In this document: positions 6,528-13,723 of the stretch, in pieces
Position numbering within the stretch: position 1 is the stretch's first letter
Layout of the letters: every line of letters starts with the position of its first letter
Assembly (NCBI GenBank): GCA_018371275.1
Contig: JAHALF010000019.1
Location: 1-30,739, forward strand
Source of the DNA: Clostridiales bacterium
GTDB taxonomy: Bacteria > Bacillota > Clostridia > Lachnospirales > CAG-274
DNA length: 30,739 nt
Direction: 5' to 3'
Notes under the pieces: generated by a model
Told to the model about the DNA's origin: nothing
Databases searched by the model: none
Seen by the model: only the letters and a program-made list of their open reading frames with translations
Made by a program: the position numbers and the translations under genes

Positions 6528-8816
6528 ATGAATAATAAAAACATAATAATGCCTTTAATAGCTATTAAAAATATGGTTATTTTAAAAGGAGAAAATATTA
6601 CACTAGATATATCAAAAAGAAAGTCTATATATGCACTAGATAGTGCTTTAGAAGATAATAAAGAATTATTTTTGGTTTTAGAAAAAGGAAATAATGAATT
6701 TAACAATATTGGGACAATAGTAAAAGTGAAAAAGCAAAATGATATTATGCCTTCTATAACAAGAATAGTTGTAGAGGGTATAAAAATTGCAACTGTAGAA
6801 GAAATAACACAAAAGTCTCCTTTTTTTAAGGCAAGTTTATCTATTATAGAAGATGAATATGATTTAAATGATGAAGAAATAACTGCTTTTTTAGATATTT
6901 TAAAAGATACATTTTCAGAATATGCAAAAATAAAAAATAATTTTATGCCAGATTTGATAATGGATATATTATCTAATAATGATATACAAGATATATTTAT
7001 AAGTTTATTAAACAATGTAGATATAGATTTAGAGGATAAGTTAAATATTTTAAATGAAGTATCTTTTAAATTACAGTTAGAACATTTTATAAAATCATTA
7101 ACAAAAAGAATTAAAATATCTAAAATAGAAACAGATATATTATCTAAAACTAAAGTTAGTATAGACAAAACGCAAAAAGAATATTATTTGAGAGAACAAC
7201 TAAAAACTATAAAAAAAGAGTTAGATAAAGATAATAATAGTGATGCAGAGGAATATAGAGTTTTATTAAATACTAAGCCTATACCTAATTATGCTAAAGA
7301 AAAATTAGAAAAAGAAATAAATAGGTTAGATAAGATACAAACATCTTCTCCAGAGTATACTGTATGTAATGATTATATAAACTTTGCAATAAATTTGCCT
7401 TGGGAGCAATCATCAGAAGTTAATAAGGATATTTTAAACTTAGAGGAAAAGCTGGAAAAAGGACATTTTGGACTTGAAGATGTAAAGGAAAGAATAGTAG
7501 AGCACATAGCAGTTATGCAAACATCAGATAATGTTAATACCCCTATACTTTGTCTTTTAGGTCCACCAGGGGTTGGTAAAACATCTATAGCTAAAAGTAT
7601 AGCTAATGCTCTTAATGTAAAATATACAAGAATATCTTTAGGTGGATTAAGAGATGAGGCAGAAATTAGGGGTCATAGAAAGACATATATAGGAGCTATG
7701 TCTGGTAGAATAATAAGAGCTATAAATGAAACTAAAACTAATAACCCTTTAGTCCTTTTAGATGAAATAGATAAAATATCTACGGATTTTAGAGGGGATC
7801 CATCAGCAGCTTTATTAGAGGTTTTGGATAAGGAGCAAAACAAAGAGTTTAAAGATAATTATCTAGAGATGTCATTTGATATATCAAAGGTGTTTTTCAT
7901 ATGTACTGCAAATGATATATCAAAAATACCAGCTCCTTTAAGAGATAGATTAGAAATAATACAGTTATCTAGCTATACAGTAGAAGAAAAAGAAATTATA
8001 GCAACTAATTTTTTAATACCCAAACAACTAGAAAATCACAATTTGTCTAAATCTAATTTAAAGATAAATAAATCTATTATTAAAAAGATAATAACAGAGT
8101 ATACAAGAGAAACAGGTGTAAGACAATTAGAAAGAAACATAGCTAAGCTTTGTAGAAAAACAGTTAAATTAGGATTAGAAAATAATAATAAAAATGTAAT
8201 TATATCTAATGCAAATATAAAAGAATTTTTAGGTGTACCTAAGTATAAAAAGGAATACTTAAATAAAAAGGATATGGTAGGTTGTGTTAGGGGGCTTGCT
8301 TGGACAAGTGTTGGAGGGACTACTTTAGATATAGAAGTAGCTGTTATGGAGGGTAATGGTAAATTGTCTATAACAGGTAATATAGGAAAGGTAATGAACG
8401 AATCTGCACAAGCAGCAATTAGCTATATTAGGTCAAATTACAAAAAATACAATCTAGCTAAAAATTTTTATAAAGTAAATGATATACATATACACATACC
8501 GGAAGGAGCAACACCTAAAGATGGTCCATCAGCTGGTATAACTATGACAACAGCTATTATATCAGCTTTAACAAATAAAAAAGTTAATAAGAATGTAGCT
8601 ATGACAGGAGAAATAACTTTAAGGGGTAATGTTTTAGCTATTGGTGGGCTTAAAGAAAAAATATTAGCAGCTAAAAGGATAGGTATAAAAACAGTTATTG
8701 TACCAAAAGATAATGAGGTAGATATAGATGAAATGCCGGAATATGTTAAAGAAGGTATAGAAATAATATTAGCTAATCATATAGAGACTGTTTTACAGTA
8801 TGCTATATTAAACTAA
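6528..8816 (+). CDS. lon: ATP-dependent protease Lon (LonA)
   Basis: 762 residues from the ATG at 6528. A GTG at 6519 is in frame, but then AGGTG (6517-6521), the only ribosome binding site, would lie within the start codon. The N-terminal substrate-binding domain (about 1-200) is followed by the AAA+ module with Walker A GPPGVGKT (345-352) and Walker B LVLLDEID (about 408-415), and by the C-terminal protease domain with the Ser-Lys dyad: S668 in KDGPSAG and K711 in GGLKEK. Lon forms a cytoplasmic hexamer that unfolds and degrades damaged and regulatory proteins. The order lon-ysxC matches Bacillus. The catalytic domains are highly conserved; the N-terminal domain is divergent. Confidence 0.97.
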   Translation: MNNKNIIMPLIAIKNMVILKGENITLDISKRKSIYALDSALEDNKELFLVLEKGNNEFNNIGTIVKVKKQNDIMPSITRIVVEGIKIATVEEITQKSPFFKASLSIIEDEYDLNDEEITAFLDILKDTFSEYAKIKNNFMPDLIMDILSNNDIQDIFISLLNNVDIDLEDKLNILNEVSFKLQLEHFIKSLTKRIKISKIETDILSKTKVSIDKTQKEYYLREQLKTIKKELDKDNNSDAEEYRVLLNTKPIPNYAKEKLEKEINRLDKIQTSSPEYTVCNDYINFAINLPWEQSSEVNKDILNLEEKLEKGHFGLEDVKERIVEHIAVMQTSDNVNTPILCLLGPPGVGKTSIAKSIANALNVKYTRISLGGLRDEAEIRGHRKTYIGAMSGRIIRAINETKTNNPLVLLDEIDKISTDFRGDPSAALLEVLDKEQNKEFKDNYLEMSFDISKVFFICTANDISKIPAPLRDRLEIIQLSSYTVEEKEIIATNFLIPKQLENHNLSKSNLKINKSIIKKIITEYTRETGVRQLERNIAKLCRKTVKLGLENNNKNVIISNANIKEFLGVPKYKKEYLNKKDMVGCVRGLAWTSVGGTTLDIEVAVMEGNGKLSITGNIGKVMNESAQAAISYIRSNYKKYNLAKNFYKVNDIHIHIPEGATPKDGPSAGITMTTAIISALTNKKVNKNVAMTGEITLRGNVLAIGGLKEKILAAKRIGIKTVIVPKDNEVDIDEMPEYVKEGIEIILANHIETVLQYAILN

Positions 8817-8827
8817 GGAGAATTATT

Positions 8828-9412
8828 ATGAATGTAAATAATGTAGAATTAACAGCAGTTTGTGGAAGAAAGGATCAATACCCAAATACAGAATTACCAG
8901 AGGTAGCCTTTGTGGGAAAATCTAATGTAGGAAAATCTTCACTTATAAATTGTATGGTAAATAGGAAATCTTTAGCTAGAACTAGTCAAAATCCAGGAAA
9001 AACTAGGACTATAAATTTTTATAATATAGAAAATATAGTACATTTTGTAGACTTACCTGGGTATGGATATGCTAGAGCAGCTAAGTCTGAAATTGCAAAA
9101 TGGGGAAAAATGATAGAAGAATATCTTTTAGAAAGAAGTCAGCTAAAGTCTATTATATTGCTTATAGATATAAGACATGAACCTAGTGATAATGATAAAA
9201 TAATGTATGATTGGCTAAAGCATTATGGATATAAAATAATAATAGTTACTACTAAAAGTGATAAACTTAAAAGAAGTCAAATAAATAAACATATTTCTAT
9301 TATAAGTAAAAGTCTTCAGCTTGATAAAGAGGACTTATTAGTTCCATTTTCTAGTGAAACTAAAGATGGTAGAGAAAAGCTTTGGGATATTATAAAAAAT
9401 GTTATAGAATAG
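8828..9412 (+). CDS. ysxC: Ribosome biogenesis GTPase YsxC/EngB
   Basis: 194 residues, the normal size. It is a TrmE-Era-EngA-EngB type GTPase needed for late assembly of the large ribosomal subunit in Bacillus. G1 is GKSNVGKS (30-37), G3 is DLPGYGYA (75-82), G4 is TKSD (142-145), and the T of G2 lies in the GKTRTINF section (57-64). Its ribosome binding site AAGGAGA overlaps the stop codon of lon and the gap is 11 bases, so it is in the lon operon and probably coupled to it. Confidence 0.96.
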   Translation: MNVNNVELTAVCGRKDQYPNTELPEVAFVGKSNVGKSSLINCMVNRKSLARTSQNPGKTRTINFYNIENIVHFVDLPGYGYARAAKSEIAKWGKMIEEYLLERSQLKSIILLIDIRHEPSDNDKIMYDWLKHYGYKIIIVTTKSDKLKRSQINKHISIISKSLQLDKEDLLVPFSSETKDGREKLWDIIKNVIE

Positions 9413-9424
9413 GGGGGTTATACT

Positions 9425-10057
9425 ATGACAAATAAAAATAATACAAACAGAAAATATGATGATAGTAAGAAAAGTAGTAAAAAAGGTAATAATATAATAG
9501 GTATATTGTTTATTATTTTGGTAATATTTATAATAATAGGGTTCTTTTCTATTTCTATGGTTAAAACAGGAGATACATCGGGATATTTTAATAAAGAGGA
9601 TAAATCAATAGCACAATCTATATATGATAAAATTATTGCTATAACTGAAGAAAATTACCCTAAAACACCTGAAGAGGTTGTTTCAATATATACAGAAAGT
9701 TATAAGCTATTATATGGAGATAAGATAAAAGATTTATCTATAGTGCCTAATATAATAGAAAAACAAAGAATACTATTATCAGATAATTTAGTAGCAAACA
9801 ATGCTTTAGATGAACAAATAAATACTGTTTTGGCTAACATTGAAAATTTAAAAAGTAATAAAATAAAGGTGACAAGTATAAATATTAAATCTACTGACTA
9901 CGACCAAAATGATAATACACTTGCATATGTAAAAGTTACTAAAGAAGATAGTGCTTTCCAAACATACTATTATGTTTATTATCTTAAATTAGAGGGAGAT
10001 AAATGGAAAATAACTGGTTGGTATAATACAGATGAAAACTTTAACATTGTAAGTTAA
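9425..10057 (+). CDS. DUF6715-like membrane-anchored protein of unknown function
   Basis: 210 residues. A Lys/Asn-rich cytoplasmic N-terminus (1-22) is followed by one transmembrane helix (about 24-46, IIGILFIILVIFIIIGFFSI) and an extracellular domain. The section NYPKTPEEVVSIYTESYKLLY (from about 77), a later LLSDNLVANN, and the C-terminal TLAYVKV and WKITGWY resemble a family that I recall as DUF6715 in Lachnospiraceae. Near its C-terminus a strand pattern like NTF2-type folds (measured quantity, then GDKWKITGW) can be seen; I infer this only from the pattern. It starts 12 bases after ysxC behind AGGGGGG, which makes it the third gene of the lon operon. A strong terminator follows. No enzymatic motif is visible. 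Confidence 0.75.
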   Translation: MTNKNNTNRKYDDSKKSSKKGNNIIGILFIILVIFIIIGFFSISMVKTGDTSGYFNKEDKSIAQSIYDKIIAITEENYPKTPEEVVSIYTESYKLLYGDKIKDLSIVPNIIEKQRILLSDNLVANNALDEQINTVLANIENLKSNKIKVTSINIKSTDYDQNDNTLAYVKVTKEDSAFQTYYYVYYLKLEGDKWKITGWYNTDENFNIVS

Positions 10058-10060
10058 CAA

Positions 10061-10100
10061 AAAATAAGATAAAGTATAAATATACTTTATCTTATTTTAA
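10061..10100 (+). terminator. Rho-independent terminator of the lon operon
   Basis: Positions 10061-10077 pair perfectly with 10082-10098 (17 bp, core GATAAAGTAT) around a 4-base loop, with four T at the end of the stem. It begins 4 bases after the stop codon. Confidence 0.88.
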
Positions 10101-10264
10101 TACAAACTATAATTAAATAATATATTAAAATTAGAACAATAAAAAATACGTTGATTTATTTATAAAAGATATTTTATTAAATTTAAAGAATAATAAAATT
10201 TAGTATGAATATTTATAGTTTTAAATATATATATTTTATAATATTACGATAAGGTGGTTATAAA

Positions 10265-11149
10265 ATGAAAAAAAGTACATATTATAAAAAATCTAAAATA
10301 TATAACAAATACTATAAAATATTAAAGTACATATTATTTATTGTATTTTTAGGTTTAATACTAATATTTATTTTTAAAAATTTTAATAAAGATAAATTAA
10401 ATATTTCTTTATCTAATGTTGCATCTTTTAAAATATCCTCAGATAATATAATTAAAGTAGAAGAAATATCAAAGAAATATAATATAGAATTTTGTGAAAT
10501 GCTTACATATTATGCAATAGAGAATAATTTTTTTAATGAGAAAAATTTAGATATATCAAATATAGAACAAGATTTTATTATGAATTATGATGATATAAAA
10601 AATAAGTATAGCAAAAAAAGTGTAGAGCCTTATTATAATTTAATTAAAAATATAACCGATGAAATACAAACCTTTCCTATATCTTTAGATTATGCTAAAA
10701 ATTATATATATGGAGATAGTTATGGTGCAGAAAGAACATATGGTGGTAAAAGGATACATACGGGAACAGATATTATGGATAAAGAAAATATACCAGGAAG
10801 GATACCTATAATAAGTATGACTAATGGGGTTATAGAAAATATAGGTTGGAATGAAAAGGGTGGTTATAGAGTAGGTATAAAATCAAAAAGTGGAAACTAT
10901 TATTATTATGCACATTTAGATAAATTTGAAGAAGGTATAGTAAAAGGAAAAGAAGTATTATCAGGAGATGTAATAGGTTATATGGGAAATACTGGGTATA
11001 GTAAAATAGAGGGAACAAAAGGTAATTTTGAAGTGCATTTACATTTGGGTATAGAGGTTGCAACAAATCTTACAAAAGATGAGCTTTGGATAAATCCATA
11101 TCCATTTTTAAGTTTAATAGAAAACAGTCAAAAAAACAATAAAAGTTAA
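10265..11149 (+). CDS. M23 family metallopeptidase, membrane-anchored
   Basis: 294 residues. A basic N-terminus (1-20) and one transmembrane helix (about 21-38) place the rest outside the cell. The C-terminal domain is a LytM/M23 zinc peptidase: H165 and D169 in HTGTD, H217 in YYYAHLD, and the HLH pair (258-260) in EVHLHLG. All metal and catalytic positions are intact, so it is likely an active peptidoglycan endopeptidase. The middle (45-140) has no motif I recognise. The start follows AAGGTGG with 8 bases spacing. The upstream 160 bases are AT-rich with no clear sigma-A promoter. Sporulation genes of the SpoIIQ class share this architecture, but SpoIIQ often lacks catalytic residues, so I do not assign it. 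Confidence 0.92.
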   Translation: MKKSTYYKKSKIYNKYYKILKYILFIVFLGLILIFIFKNFNKDKLNISLSNVASFKISSDNIIKVEEISKKYNIEFCEMLTYYAIENNFFNEKNLDISNIEQDFIMNYDDIKNKYSKKSVEPYYNLIKNITDEIQTFPISLDYAKNYIYGDSYGAERTYGGKRIHTGTDIMDKENIPGRIPIISMTNGVIENIGWNEKGGYRVGIKSKSGNYYYYAHLDKFEEGIVKGKEVLSGDVIGYMGNTGYSKIEGTKGNFEVHLHLGIEVATNLTKDELWINPYPFLSLIENSQKNNKS

Positions 11150-11156
11150 TAAATTT

Positions 11157-11190
11157 AATACCCCACCTTATAAGGTGGGGTATTATTAAA
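11157..11190. terminator. Bidirectional rho-independent terminator
   Basis: AATACCCCACCTTA (11157-11170) is followed immediately by its perfect complement TAAGGTGGGGTATT (11171-11184), giving a strong GC-rich stem with T-rich sequence at both ends. It separates the converging M23 and aldolase genes. Confidence 0.92.
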
Positions 11191-11201
11191 GATAATAAAA
11201 A

Positions 11202-12149
11202 TTATTTCATAGAATCTTTAGAACCTAAAACATTTTCAATTTTATCTTCTACTAATTTTTGAATAAGCTCTCTACTAACACCTAAATATCCTCTAGGGTC
11301 AAATGCAGAAGGATTTTCTCCAAAGAATTTTCTAATACCTGCAGTCATAGCAAGTCTTAAATCTGTATCCATATTTATTTTACATACAGCCATACTAGAA
11401 GCTTTTCTAAGCATATCGTTAGGGATACCACTAGCGCCATCAATTTTACCACCAAAATCATTACATGTTTTTACACAATTTTGGTCTACAGAAGAAGCAC
11501 CATGTAAAACGATAGGGAAGCTATGTATACCTTCAGCTTCTAATTTAGCAGTAATATTTTCAAGAATATCAAATCTTAATTTAGCTTCACCTTTAAATTT
11601 GTAAGCTCCATGGCTTGTACCAATGGCAATAGCTAAAGAGTCAACACCAGTTCTTTTGATAAAATCAACAGCTTGGTCTGGATCTGTATAAGTAGCATGT
11701 TCAGCAGCAACATTTACATCATCTTCTACACCAGCAAGCATACCAAGTTCGGCTTCAACTACAACACCTTTAGAGTGAGCGTAATCTACAACCTCTTTAG
11801 TTTTAGCAACGTTTTCTTCATATTCAAAATGAGAACCGTCAAACATAACAGATGTAAAACCAGCATCAATAACTTTTTTAACTGTTTCTAAATCTGGACC
11901 ATGGTCTAAATGTACAGCAATATCAATACCAGTTTCTTCAATTGCAGCATTAACCATAGCCATTAAATATTTAGGACCAGCATATGCTAAAGCACTTTTA
12001 GAAACTTGTAAAATAACAGCAGAGTTAAGTTTTGCAGCTGCATTTACAACACCTTGTATAATTTCCATATTGTTAATATTAAAAGCACCGATAGCATATT
12101 TACCTTCGAAAGCTTTTTTAAACATTTCCTTAGTAGTTACTAAAGCCAT
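11202..12149 (-). CDS. fba: Class II fructose-bisphosphate aldolase
   Basis: 315 residues from the ATG at 12149. A longer reading from TTG at 12167 would contain the ribosome binding site (GAAGGGAGAT) and is rejected. It catalyses reversible cleavage of fructose 1,6-bisphosphate in glycolysis. It is zinc-dependent: HLDHG (80-84, with H83 the zinc ligand), E134 in VEAELG, H180 in GTSHGAYKF and H216 in VLHGASSV. The section near 105 (DGSHF) and the C-terminal FDPRGYLG are typical of the class IIB form in Clostridia. It is monocistronic, with its own promoter at 12188-12216 and a terminator at 11157. Confidence 0.97.
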   Translation of the reverse strand: MALVTTKEMFKKAFEGKYAIGAFNINNMEIIQGVVNAAAKLNSAVILQVSKSALAYAGPKYLMAMVNAAIEETGIDIAVHLDHGPDLETVKKVIDAGFTSVMFDGSHFEYEENVAKTKEVVDYAHSKGVVVEAELGMLAGVEDDVNVAAEHATYTDPDQAVDFIKRTGVDSLAIAIGTSHGAYKFKGEAKLRFDILENITAKLEAEGIHSFPIVLHGASSVDQNCVKTCNDFGGKIDGASGIPNDMLRKASSMAVCKINMDTDLRLAMTAGIRKFFGENPSAFDPRGYLGVSRELIQKLVEDKIENVLGSKDSMK

Positions 12150-12187
12150 TTTATTATCTCCCTTCAAAAAAACATTTTTGTAATATA

Positions 12188-12216
12188 ATTATAATATATT
12201 TTTAAAATTAATACAA
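12188..12216 (-). promoter_or_regulatory. Promoter of fba
   Basis: Read on the minus strand: TTGTAT (12216-12211), 17 bases, TATAAT (12193-12188), about 40 bases before the aldolase ATG. This fits a vegetative promoter. Confidence 0.72.
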
Positions 12217-12274
12217 CAATAAAATTAAATTTTTATAAAAATTAATTATAAAGTATATATTTTAATATGATATA

Positions 12275-12283
12275 TGTTATAAT
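12275..12283 (+). promoter_or_regulatory. Possible extended -10 promoter of lspA
   Basis: TGT followed by TATAAT (12278-12283) forms an extended -10 about 25 bases upstream of the lspA ATG. There is no recognisable -35 at 17 bases. Confidence 0.45.
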
Positions 12284-12307
12284 GTAAAAAATAGAGGGGG
12301 TGATTTA

Positions 12308-12760
12308 ATGCTATATTTTTTTATTATAATAGCATTAATAATAATAGATCTAGGAACAAAAAGTTATGTAAAAAGAAAATATAAGTTAAATGAAGAGGTA
12401 AGTTTATATAAAGATATAGTATACATTTGTTATATAAAAAATGAAGGACTTGCGTATGGCTTTTTAAAAAATACTAAAAAATTAATATATGTAATAGTAA
12501 GTATATGTTTAACATTAGTAGGCATATTATTTTATTTTGCTTTTAAAGAAAAGTCTAAATTAAAAAAATTAAGTTTTTCACTTGCTTTAGGTGGAGCTTT
12601 AGGGAATTTTATAGATAGGATAAAAAATAAAAATATAACAGATTTTATATATATAAAGTATAAAAAAGCTCCAATTTTTAATTTAGCAGATGTATTTTTA
12701 TTTATATCAGCTATATTAATATCTATAAAAGAAATAAAAGATATTATTAAAGAAAAATAA
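12308..12760 (+). CDS. lspA: Lipoprotein signal peptidase (signal peptidase II)
   Basis: 150 residues with four hydrophobic segments. It cleaves the signal peptide of prolipoproteins after lipid attachment, in the membrane. Conserved features are IIDLGTKSYV (12-21, with D14 and K18), the NEGLAYGF section (45-52, a divergent form of the usual N-x-G-x-A-F), GGALGNFIDRI (95-105), and the two catalytic aspartates D112 in ITDFIY and D128 in FNLADVF. The ribosome binding site is GAGGGGGTG. pstS in this window encodes a lipoprotein substrate for such an enzyme. It is somewhat divergent, so another lspA may exist elsewhere in the genome. Confidence 0.92.
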   Translation: MLYFFIIIALIIIDLGTKSYVKRKYKLNEEVSLYKDIVYICYIKNEGLAYGFLKNTKKLIYVIVSICLTLVGILFYFAFKEKSKLKKLSFSLALGGALGNFIDRIKNKNITDFIYIKYKKAPIFNLADVFLFISAILISIKEIKDIIKEK

Positions 12761-12817
12761 GCATAATAAAATCTTTTATACATATTATAATTAATATTAT
12801 GTATAAGAGGTGGTTTT

Positions 12818-13345
12818 ATGAATTTAAAAAAATATCATATAATAGGGTTTATATTTACAGTTATTATAGGAAGTTTATTGCATTTTACATATAAATTCTT
12901 TGATGAGAATATTATTATAGGATACTTTAGCCCTGTTAATGAAAGTACTTGGGAACATTTAAAGTTGTTGATAACACCTGTTATAATATTTTCTTTATTT
13001 GAATATTTTATGTATGGAAAAGATTTGGATAACTTTATAATAGTTAAAGCCTTATCTATATTATTAGGTATATTTACTATAATAGTATCATTTTATACCT
13101 ATACAGGTATTTTAGGTAATAATTATCTATTATTAGATATAGCTACATTTATATTAGGTGTGTTTGTAACATATTATTTTAGTTATAAAATGTTACAAAC
13201 AAAGTTTTTATATAAGGAAAATAGTAATTATATAGGAATTTTTATTATATTTTTAATTGTATTTTTTATGATGTACTTTACCATTAATCCACCTAAAATA
13301 AATTTATTTTTAGATCCTATAACTAATACTTATGGTATTAATTAA
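12818..13345 (+). CDS. DUF6512-like integral membrane protein
   Basis: 175 residues with about five transmembrane helices (8-24, 50-64, 75-95, 100-125, 138-158). The strongly conserved-looking segment is between helices 1 and 2: LLHFTYKF (20-27) and PVNESTWEHLKL (39-50), which I recall as the signature of the DUF6512 family. Its function is not known to me. The WEH motif suggests polar or metal-binding residues at the membrane surface, but that is speculation. It starts 57 bases after lspA behind AAGAGGTGG. A hairpin at 12776-12806 sits directly before the ribosome binding site and could affect translation or mRNA processing. No terminator is seen after it before the leuS promoter. Confidence 0.78.
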   Translation: MNLKKYHIIGFIFTVIIGSLLHFTYKFFDENIIIGYFSPVNESTWEHLKLLITPVIIFSLFEYFMYGKDLDNFIIVKALSILLGIFTIIVSFYTYTGILGNNYLLLDIATFILGVFVTYYFSYKMLQTKFLYKENSNYIGIFIIFLIVFFMMYFTINPPKINLFLDPITNTYGIN

Positions 13346-13364
13346 TACTTTTATAAAATAATGC

Positions 13365-13393
13365 TTGAAATAATATTAAATTTATGTTATAAA
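13365..13393 (+). promoter_or_regulatory. Promoter of the leuS T-box transcript
   Basis: TTGAAA (13365-13370), 17 bases, TATAAA (13388-13393). Transcription would begin near 13400, shortly before the T-box stem I. Confidence 0.75.
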
Positions 13394-13424
13394 TATTTAT
13401 ACAATTATGTAAATGCTATGAAAA

Positions 13425-13700
13425 GGAATATTAAGCAAAATAAGTTTTTTTAGAGAGTTGACGGTTGGTGTAAGTCAATATTACTTTTTGCCCAACTCGC
13501 CTTGGAGCAAAAATGCTGAAATGATAGTAGGTATTTTCGGTTGTCCCCGTTATAGGATTATAAGTGCGTAATTTTAGGTTTTTACCTTTTACGAAATAGA
13601 GTGGTACCACGGAAAAAGCCCCTTTCGTCTCTATATTTTAAAGATATGTTTAAAAATTTTTTAAAGTATATTTTTAAGTGAGATAAAGGGGCTTTTAAAT
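13425..13700 (+). ncRNA. T-box riboswitch controlling leuS (specifier CTC, Leu)
   Basis: A tRNA-sensing leader. The AGAGAG element with the following GGTTGGTGTAAG apical region belongs to stem I (about 13451-13475). The specifier reads AA-CTC-G at 13494-13499, and CTC (13496-13498) is a leucine codon, matching the gene. The T-box core AGAGTGGTACCACGG spans 13598-13612; its TGGT can pair with the NCCA end of an uncharged tRNA carrying discriminator A, as in tRNA-Leu. The terminator is AAAAGCCCCTTT (13614-13625) pairing with AAAGGGGCTTTT (13685-13696), with TCTC/GAGA inside. Uncharged tRNA-Leu would favour the antiterminator and leuS expression. The exact 5' limit of stem I is uncertain. Confidence 0.93.
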
Positions 13701-13723
13701 ATTTAAAAACTTTGGAGGTAGTT

